Assembly: GCA_948468385.1 (NCBI GenBank)
Contig: CAOKHZ010000035.1
Span: 1 to 41,639 of the forward strand
Direction of reading: 5' to 3'
From: an uncultured Faecalicatena sp.
Lineage (GTDB): Bacteria > Bacillota > Clostridia > Lachnospirales > Lachnospiraceae
Length of the DNA: 41,639 nucleotides
Position 1 is the stretch's first letter; each line of letters starts with the position of its first letter. A program made the position numbers and the translations under genes. The notes below the pieces were generated by a model. That model was not told the DNA's origin, ran no database searches, and worked only from the letters and a program-made list of their open reading frames with translations. Positions 8,706 through 14,396 of the stretch are shown in pieces.

Positions 8706-9506
8706 TTACCTTATCCATTTTTTTGCCATATTTCTAAGAAATTCCGCATTTGTCGGCCTGCCGCTCTCACGGCTCCACTCATACGGATACAATTTTCGCA
8801 ATTTCTTTTCATACCCACATAACCACACCTTTTCGATACTCTTTCGAATGTTTATCTCCACGTTCCTGCCATTCGTCTTACAGACATATGCCACATAAGG
8901 GTACACATCCTTCGTGATACTAACATCCTTTTTCTCCGACAGCACAATGTAAAGAAGAGCCTCCACACATTGCTCCGTACCGCATCCACTGCCTGAAAAC
9001 CCCATTTCTTCCAACGTCACCCGAATATCTTCCCTATAGACTTTCCCCTGCGTTTGCAAATTTACCTTATCCGCATATACATTCATGCCTTCTCTCGGTT
9101 TCCACCGCGTAGCTACCATCTCGACAAAAGTCAAAGGTTTATCCAATGTAAAATTTTTTCCTCCCTTAATGCAAACGCAGTTTGCTCCCCGATTATAAAG
9201 CGATTTTGAAAGGTCTTTCCACGTAACCTTGGTAACCACCACGACAAACGGCCTTCCCCCCTGCAATTCATTCAAACCATCCAGAAAACTGATTCCAAAA
9301 TCTCCGCCCAATTCCAGGTCAAGTATGACCGCGTCCACCCTCGTGCCTTGTAAAATCCGAAGTGCCTCCCGCGTATCATCCGTCTCCCCCGCCAGGCATA
9401 ATCCCGGATGTCTCTCCTTCATCAGCCTTTTATACTCTTCGCGGACTTCCACCTCGTCCTCCACAATCAGAACTCTCTTCGCATCCAAAACCGTACCTCT
9501 TCTCAT
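8706..9506 (-). CDS. Spo0A-like response regulator (receiver + Spo0A_C DNA-binding domain)
   Basis: The receiver domain begins AKRVLIVEDEVEVREEY (acidic pocket), with the phospho-acceptor Asp in VDAVILDLELGG and a Lys-bearing C-terminal part (VVVVTKVTW). The C-terminal ~110 residues match the Spo0A DNA-binding domain, ending GRPTNAEFLRNMAKKW, the counterpart of the conserved GKPTNSEF block of Spo0A. From the ATG at 9506, preceded by GGCGG at 8 nt, the protein is 266 residues, almost exactly Spo0A's usual length. The frame continues up to an ATG at 9599 but without a good ribosome site. It is unlikely to be the sporulation master regulator itself, because it sits in an accessory operon with an AgrC-like kinase, which is not typical of spo0A loci. 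It is the probable binder of the nearby GTCGAA arrays. Confidence 0.88.
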   Translation of the reverse strand: MRRGTVLDAKRVLIVEDEVEVREEYKRLMKERHPGLCLAGETDDTREALRILQGTRVDAVILDLELGGDFGISFLDGLNELQGGRPFVVVVTKVTWKDLSKSLYNRGANCVCIKGGKNFTLDKPLTFVEMVATRWKPREGMNVYADKVNLQTQGKVYREDIRVTLEEMGFSGSGCGTEQCVEALLYIVLSEKKDVSITKDVYPYVAYVCKTNGRNVEINIRKSIEKVWLCGYEKKLRKLYPYEWSRESGRPTNAEFLRNMAKKWIR

Positions 9507-9619
9507 GTATATTACCGCCGTTTTTAGGGAACTCACAAAACCTTCACGCCCATGGATGGGAGTAAAACGGTCAGGCAAACCGTCCTGCTCCGTTTTCATA
9601 GGCTTTCCGTCCCACTATT

Positions 9620-9654
9620 TATAGGAAACGCATAAATTTAATGCGTTTCCTATA
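9620..9654 (-). promoter_or_regulatory. 14-bp perfect inverted repeat at the response-regulator transcription start
   Basis: TATAGGAAACGCAT and its exact complement are separated by 7 bases. It starts just downstream of the -10 at 9662-9657, so it would form a very stable hairpin at the mRNA 5' end, or serve as an operator covering the start site. It is different in sequence from the GTCGAA boxes. Confidence 0.7.
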
Positions 9655-9656
9655 AT

Positions 9657-9685
9657 ATTGTACCAAGGTGGCGAAGAGATTTCAA
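9657..9685 (-). promoter_or_regulatory. Sigma-A-type promoter of the response-regulator gene
   Basis: On the minus strand TTGAAA (9685-9680), exactly 17 bases, then TACAAT (9662-9657). The last GTCGA unit of the upstream array touches the -35 element. Confidence 0.78.
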
Positions 9686-9720
9686 TCGACTTTTTTCGAC
9701 CTTTTTCGACCTTTTTCAAT
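9683..9720 (-). promoter_or_regulatory. Tandem 0A-like boxes (GTCGAA, 10-bp period) upstream of the response regulator
   Basis: TCGAC occurs on the plus strand at 9686-9690, 9696-9700 and 9706-9710, with a degenerate TCAAT at 9716-9720. In the transcribed direction this is (G/A)GTCGAAAAA repeated every 10 bp. Six of seven positions match the 0A box TGTCGAA, and the 3-bp gap between boxes equals that of known tandem 0A sites. The array abuts and overlaps the -35, the arrangement of a class II-type activator or autoregulation. Confidence 0.72.
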
Positions 9721-9777
9721 TTATGTCATTGGCATCCATACAATTGAAATCATGCACCATCCTCCTCATTCGAGATT

Positions 9778-12426
9778 TCAATTTTTCTCAAACGTCAGAG
9801 CCACGTCAACATCGGCTGATTTCTTACTTCGATAAAGCATCTGCGGCAATAAGATGGAAATCGTCCCGAAAAGCAGGAACATGCCAAGCCACGCCTCGAT
9901 CGGATAGTGAAACATAAAATAATACAGCTTCCCCTCCATATAATCCTTCAACAGAAACAACAGCCCATTTCCCACCGTGAGAATTAAAATGGTGCTTACC
10001 CCAAAATAAATCAGACTTTCCAAAGCCAGCATCCCTCGTATTTGTTTCTTCGTCACCCCGATATTTCCCAGCAACTCGAACTCCCGCCGCCTCGACGTGG
10101 CGTTTCCCATCGACATGCTCGTATAGTTCACGATTCCGGCAAACACCAGGAACAGACTGACGACAAACATCAGTATGCGGCTGCCGATAATGTAAGTTTC
10201 ATTTTCCGCAATCGCGTCCGAATTGCAGGTAATGGAAAACAATTCGAGCATGGAGGGCTGTCCCGTCTCCAGAAACGCGATGTTGGCCTGGTTCATCCAA
10301 TTTTTCAACACCTCCTTGGCCGTCGGCTCCTGCCCCTCCTCCACGTTGAAGCGAATTGCAAAATTCTGCACGGTCATATGCTCCCCCAGCATGTCAAACG
10401 TTTCCTCGCCCACCGCCAGCCAAATCGTCGCATCATCCGGCCACGCCAGACTCAGACGCGGGAATGCCTCGTCTTCCACGTTCAGGTACCCGCAATTGAC
10501 CAACGTGGCTCTTTCTTCCGGGCTTGTCGGCACGCCCACGACCAACTCGCTGACACTGAACTCGCTTCCGATTTTTTTCCCGACCTTTTCCTCCTCGCCA
10601 TTTAACATATTTTTATGCAAAATAAACGCACCGTTTCCCATTCGCATGACTTCCTGCAAATCTTCCTTCCCCATGGACTTTTCCGCATATTTAAGCAGTT
10701 GTCCCATGTCCTCCCCGTCAAACACTTGTATGATAATCCACGCGTCCCTATAACCATTCAGAACCTCCATATTAGCCAGACCCTCATCGCTCAACGCGGG
10801 AATGTAGCCCCTGATTTTTTCCACCTTGTCCGTCACCTTTACCTGTGCAAGCAAATCCTCCACGTCTTGGTCAGAAAAAAATTTCCTTCCCCCTGCGCCC
10901 TGGTCGGAAAAAACCCCACTTCCCTCCATCCCCCATGGCATCGTAATCACACGCATCGCCGCGCTCTGCCTGATTCCAATCACGAAATCTGGATTGGCCT
11001 CTAGTTCATTCATCTTGTCAATCCCGCTCGAAATCACGCTGGCACAAAGGATAATCTCCCACCCCAAGACGAGTGAACACACAATGCTAATGAATTTTTT
11101 CTTCGAACGCAACACATTCATCCACGCCAGTTCTGACAACACATTCCTTCTACTCTTTTTCTCGACCAGCTTGTGAAGATTGACCTTTTTCGCCGCCTTG
11201 CCATCGGTAAAGTCGACCGCCTCCCGGAACGAAAGCTTTTGCATCTTTTGCAACGCGACCCCCGTGGCCACGGCCATCGCAACCCCCGTCAAAGCAACGG
11301 ATATAAGCAGCCACCTGAAATCAAAGGCGGAGACCACTATCACTTCCCCACCGGCTTTCGTAAGCCCGCCAAGGTACAATTTGCCAATGATTCGCGGAAA
11401 CAAGCCGCACACGATAATATTTCCCACCGCCACGCCGAAGCCCGTCCCCCCCAACCAGACGCCCCACGCCTGCCTTTTGTAAATCCGTCCCACTTCCTTG
11501 TCCGTCACGCCAAATGACTTCCACAGAACGAACTCCCGGACATCCGACTCCAACGAAACCAGTTTCAAATTATAAAGTATGAAAAACAAAAACAGAAAGA
11601 GGAACACGCAAAAAACGACCGCCATGCCGTAGCTTCCCATGGAGGCGCGCATCGCCCGGTATCCCGCCGAATCATTGGCAACGATATACTGATCGTCGTT
11701 CAGACGAATCTTGGAAGTAAGCTGCTGGCTAACCTGCGACCCGTTCAAATAATCCTGATCCGTCTCCAACAAAATCCTACAAGGAAAAAGCGTCATTCCC
11801 GCCTTGCTTAAACGTTCTTTTGCAAGGAAGGCCCTCGAAAGCCCGCCCACGCCGTTTGGGTACTCCTCAAAATAGCCCGACAGCACGAATTCCTGTCCAC
11901 CCTCCAGTTTTCCGATTGTAAAATCGTCCCAATAAAATTCCAACGAAATCGTCATCCCTATCTTTGGCTCGTTAACGCCAAGCCGTTCCAACACCTTGGT
12001 GGACAACATGATTTCCTCGCATTTTTGCGGGTAGGCTCCTTCCATATGGAACAACGCGGGCAAAATCATCGTCTGAAACGTCTCCGCCTCGTAAATGACG
12101 CAATCACAAAACGGGGTTCCCTCCGTAAAGAGCTTCCCCGCCCGCTTCTCATACCCGACATGGCTTGCGAAAGAAAGATCCTCGATTTCGTCGCTTATGT
12201 CTTCCGTCCCGTTCTCCACGTAGGCATCCGCCGTCGTTCCTGCGGTACAGACAAAACTTTTCACGTCCGCATTTAATTTTCCTTGAACCAGGCTGAACAC
12301 ACAGAACGAACTGAGGGTAACCATCGCCACCGTGCACAATAAAATCAAATTGAAGACCTTGTTTTTCCGCCAGTACGCCCTCACCAGCAAACGCGTCGCC
12401 GAAAGGTGCTTCCCCGTCCCCTTCAT
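9778..12426 (-). CDS. ABC transporter permease, FtsX/MacB type (882 aa)
   Basis: The N-terminus is a cytoplasmic basic stretch then a membrane helix (VFNLILLCTVAMVTLSSFCV). A large extracytoplasmic region of ~200 residues follows, then a three-helix FtsX block (~275-400; FCVFLFLFLFFILYNL, TGFGVAVGNIIVCGLF, LLISVALTGVAMAV). After this come a second helix (~450), a second large extracellular domain (~480-720) and a final FtsX block near the C-terminus (LMFVVSLFLVFAGIVNYTSM). It overlaps the ATPase gene by 4 bases (ATGA), so the two are translationally coupled. Such systems export peptides or lipoproteins or confer resistance to antimicrobial peptides. The substrate is unknown. It sits directly upstream of the response-regulator operon on the same strand. 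Confidence 0.87.
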   Translation of the reverse strand: MKGTGKHLSATRLLVRAYWRKNKVFNLILLCTVAMVTLSSFCVFSLVQGKLNADVKSFVCTAGTTADAYVENGTEDISDEIEDLSFASHVGYEKRAGKLFTEGTPFCDCVIYEAETFQTMILPALFHMEGAYPQKCEEIMLSTKVLERLGVNEPKIGMTISLEFYWDDFTIGKLEGGQEFVLSGYFEEYPNGVGGLSRAFLAKERLSKAGMTLFPCRILLETDQDYLNGSQVSQQLTSKIRLNDDQYIVANDSAGYRAMRASMGSYGMAVVFCVFLFLFLFFILYNLKLVSLESDVREFVLWKSFGVTDKEVGRIYKRQAWGVWLGGTGFGVAVGNIIVCGLFPRIIGKLYLGGLTKAGGEVIVVSAFDFRWLLISVALTGVAMAVATGVALQKMQKLSFREAVDFTDGKAAKKVNLHKLVEKKSRRNVLSELAWMNVLRSKKKFISIVCSLVLGWEIILCASVISSGIDKMNELEANPDFVIGIRQSAAMRVITMPWGMEGSGVFSDQGAGGRKFFSDQDVEDLLAQVKVTDKVEKIRGYIPALSDEGLANMEVLNGYRDAWIIIQVFDGEDMGQLLKYAEKSMGKEDLQEVMRMGNGAFILHKNMLNGEEEKVGKKIGSEFSVSELVVGVPTSPEERATLVNCGYLNVEDEAFPRLSLAWPDDATIWLAVGEETFDMLGEHMTVQNFAIRFNVEEGQEPTAKEVLKNWMNQANIAFLETGQPSMLELFSITCNSDAIAENETYIIGSRILMFVVSLFLVFAGIVNYTSMSMGNATSRRREFELLGNIGVTKKQIRGMLALESLIYFGVSTILILTVGNGLLFLLKDYMEGKLYYFMFHYPIEAWLGMFLLFGTISILLPQMLYRSKKSADVDVALTFEKN

Positions 12427-13175
12427 GACAACGCCCTCCCTGGCGCGGAAAGTTTCCCCGCCTCCTTCATGACAACGTCCTCCCCGTTATCTATTACGGA
12501 AAATGCCTCCCTATCGGAAATGCTTAGCTTCCCGTCCTTCATGTGGAAAATCCGATCGGCAACCCGCGCGATACGCTCGTCATGCGTCACAAGAAGGATG
12601 GTCTGATGATAACGCTCGCCCAGAGACTTCATCAGCCGAATGACATCCTCGCCATTCTTTGAATCCAGGTTTCCCGTCGGCTCGTCGGCCAGAATGACTG
12701 AGGGACGCGTATACAACGCCCTCGCGATTGCCACCCGCTGCTGCTCGCCGCCCGACAGAATGCCAGGCATCAAAAACAACTTCTCCCTGATGCCCAGCTC
12801 GTCCACGATTTCCAAGACTTCCTCTTCTCTGACATCGCGGTTCACCAACCTGGACGGCAGAATAATATTGTCAAACACGCTCAGTTCGGGAATCAAGTTG
12901 AACTTCTGAAAAATGATTCCGACATGCTCCCGGCGAAACCGCGTGCGCTCTTCCTCCGACAAGGTCTGCAACTCCACCCCGTCTACGTCGATATAGCCCC
13001 GATCCGCCTTCTCCAAACCGCTGATGACATTGAGCAGCGTCGTCTTTCCGCTGCCCGACGCGCCGAGAATGACAATGAACTCGCCCCGTTCCACCTCGAA
13101 CGAAACCTCGTCCAAGGCCGCCAGCGTGTTATCCCCGTTTGCATATAACTTCCTCAAACCATGTGCCTTTATCAT
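12423..13175 (-). CDS. ABC transporter ATP-binding protein, LolD/MacB family
   Basis: Complete ABC ATPase: Walker A GASGSGKTT, Q-loop in GIIFQKFNLIPELSVFDN, signature LSGGEQQRVAIARAL, Walker B VILADEPTGNLDSKNG, H-loop LVTHDERIA. The Q-loop and signature are those of the MacB/LolD/FtsE group, which partners FtsX-type permeases. The frame extends further up, but the ATG at 13175 has AGGGAGG at the right distance and matches family length (250 residues). It begins 19 bases after the GntR gene, so the three genes probably form one operon. Confidence 0.93.
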   Translation of the reverse strand: MIKAHGLRKLYANGDNTLAALDEVSFEVERGEFIVILGASGSGKTTLLNVISGLEKADRGYIDVDGVELQTLSEEERTRFRREHVGIIFQKFNLIPELSVFDNIILPSRLVNRDVREEEVLEIVDELGIREKLFLMPGILSGGEQQRVAIARALYTRPSVILADEPTGNLDSKNGEDVIRLMKSLGERYHQTILLVTHDERIARVADRIFHMKDGKLSISDREAFSVIDNGEDVVMKEAGKLSAPGRALS

Positions 13176-13194
13176 CGATAACCTCCCTAAAAAT

Positions 13195-13902
13195 TCAATC
13201 ATAATAAATCTTCCGGCTTCCCCGGATGCTTTCATTTATCGACTTTTCAATCCACGCAATGGCCCCTTCCGTGTCCCGGTCACGAATGTACGTCCACAAC
13301 GTGTAATTATTATCATAAAGCGCGGAAATGCCATACAACGTACAAAAATGTTCCCAAAGGGTAAAGACCGGCGTTCGAAACGACTGGAAAATCAGAGGAA
13401 TCAAGGCGTTTTTGGAAATCAGCGCGAAATCATGTTGAAAATCAAACGCCGCCTGCGAAGCCTCGCTGATACCGCCCGCCTTGCGGATACGTTCCACGTC
13501 GCCGCGCAGCACTTCGACCTCCTCGTCGGTTATGTCGGGAATGCACAGTCTGGCCGCCAGCGTGTCAAGCGCGATACGCACCTCAAGTATCGATTTCACC
13601 TCGTCATTGCGCAAACGCCCGCCATTAAACTTCATAATCGAAATCAGCGTGTCAATCGTCCCGTTCTTGCGATAATCCTCCACGTAGGTGCCGCTTCTCG
13701 GTTTTACGACAAGGAAACCTTTCTTTTCCAAATCTGCAAGGCCGTTATTCACCACGGATCTGCTGACCTGCATCGACTCTGCCAACTGCCGTTCCGTCGG
13801 CAGCTTCTCCCCAATTTTCAATTTCCCCGACAAAATCAAGTCTTCCAACTGCTGAACGAACAGTTCCCGCAAAGTCGGAGAACTAATCTTCTTGAATTCC
13901 AT
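13195..13902 (-). CDS. GntR-family transcriptional regulator (FadR/FCD subfamily)
   Basis: The N-terminal winged helix-turn-helix has the GntR hallmark KIGEKLPTERQLAESMQVSRSVVNNGLADLEKKGFLVVKPRSGTYV (quoted in two parts: KIGEKLPTERQLAESMQVSR and the wing GFLVVKPRSGTYV). The C-terminal all-helical FCD-type effector domain includes ILEVRIALDTLAARL and the FDFQHDF motif. The ATG at 13902 follows AAGGGAG at 6 nt; the frame upstream to 14019 lacks a ribosome site. Two copies of a TGGTTGTACCA dyad lie in the divergent intergenic region, the right type of site for this subfamily. It therefore probably controls both its own operon with the ABC transporter and the Fe-S oxidoreductase operon facing away. 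The ligand is unknown. Confidence 0.9.
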   Translation of the reverse strand: MEFKKISSPTLRELFVQQLEDLILSGKLKIGEKLPTERQLAESMQVSRSVVNNGLADLEKKGFLVVKPRSGTYVEDYRKNGTIDTLISIMKFNGGRLRNDEVKSILEVRIALDTLAARLCIPDITDEEVEVLRGDVERIRKAGGISEASQAAFDFQHDFALISKNALIPLIFQSFRTPVFTLWEHFCTLYGISALYDNNYTLWTYIRDRDTEGAIAWIEKSINESIRGSRKIYYD

Positions 13903-14026
13903 GATATACTCCCTTCCAAATCCTTTTTCCAGCTCCGATATGAACCCGCCATCCAACCTGAAACCTTCGGCATAATCATTCTGTTTCTCCAGTATAAATG
14001 AAAACAAACCACATTTCAACAGGATT

Positions 14027-14037
14027 TGGTTGTACCA
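14027..14037. promoter_or_regulatory. GntR/FadR-type operator, copy 1
   Basis: TGGT-TGT-ACCA, a 4-3-4 dyad like the FadR/PdhR class (TGGTNNNACCA). It lies 125 bases in front of the regulator gene's ATG. Confidence 0.65.
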
Positions 14038-14121
14038 GATACCAAAACCAATTTTTGTAGTGCATTTTTCTGATAAACGACAACAAATTTTATATATTTT
14101 TTACAAAAATTTTATCAAACG

Positions 14122-14150
14122 TTGACGCTTTATACAGACAATGTTAAAAT
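14122..14150 (+). promoter_or_regulatory. Promoter of the Fe-S/FAD oxidoreductase operon
   Basis: TTGACG (14122-14127), 17 bases, TAAAAT (14145-14150). The predicted start near 14157 gives a leader of about 240 nt. Confidence 0.72.
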
Positions 14151-14173
14151 AATGTCAGCAATATTACTAAAAC

Positions 14174-14368
14174 AGTCCGATTCACAGTTATCTGGAAGTT
14201 GTCAAATTCATTCATCAAGCGACTTATAAGAAGCGGCTTTCCTACTTCCATGTAACCGAATCGGACTCTTGGTACAACCAACGTTTGCCATGCGGAGCCG
14301 GGAATTGCGCGAGCATCCACCAAAGGATAAAATCACGCACGTCAGCATAGGAAACCGCATTCGGCAAA
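14174..14368 (+). ncRNA. Strongly structured mRNA leader (two long-range stems), candidate cis-regulatory RNA
   Basis: Stem 1: AGTCCGATTC (14174-14183) pairs perfectly with GAATCGGACT (14258-14267). Stacked inside are GTTA/TAAC (14187-14190 with 14253-14256) and GGAAGT/ACTTCC (14194-14199 with 14244-14249), enclosing a 44-nt apical region. Stem 2: TTTGCCATGCGG (14284-14295) pairs with CCGCAT-TC-GGCAAA (14355-14368), 12 bp with a 2-nt bulge, enclosing ~60 nt with an internal ATCC/GGAT hairpin. Copy 2 of the GntR operator sits between the stems. I do not recognise a known riboswitch class. Confidence 0.5.
14269..14281. promoter_or_regulatory. GntR/FadR-type operator, copy 2 (inside the leader)
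   Basis: TTGGTACAACCAA, a 5-3-5 dyad whose core is the exact reverse complement of copy 1 at 14027. Located ~112 bases downstream of the predicted start, it would act as a roadblock site. Confidence 0.68.
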
Positions 14369-14396
14369 ACAGAAAAAACAAAAAGGAGTGAGGCTT

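Noticed and set aside
8706-9506. Calling the response regulator spo0A itself
   Set aside because: Although the C-terminal domain and length match, the sequence diverges and the neighbourhood (AgrC-like kinase, RHS gene) is not typical of a spo0A locus. It is better called a paralogue.
7194-9506. Classical agrBDCA quorum-sensing locus
   Set aside because: No AgrB-type membrane protease and no AgrD-like precursor with a lactone Cys are present, and the regulator output is Spo0A-type rather than LytTR.
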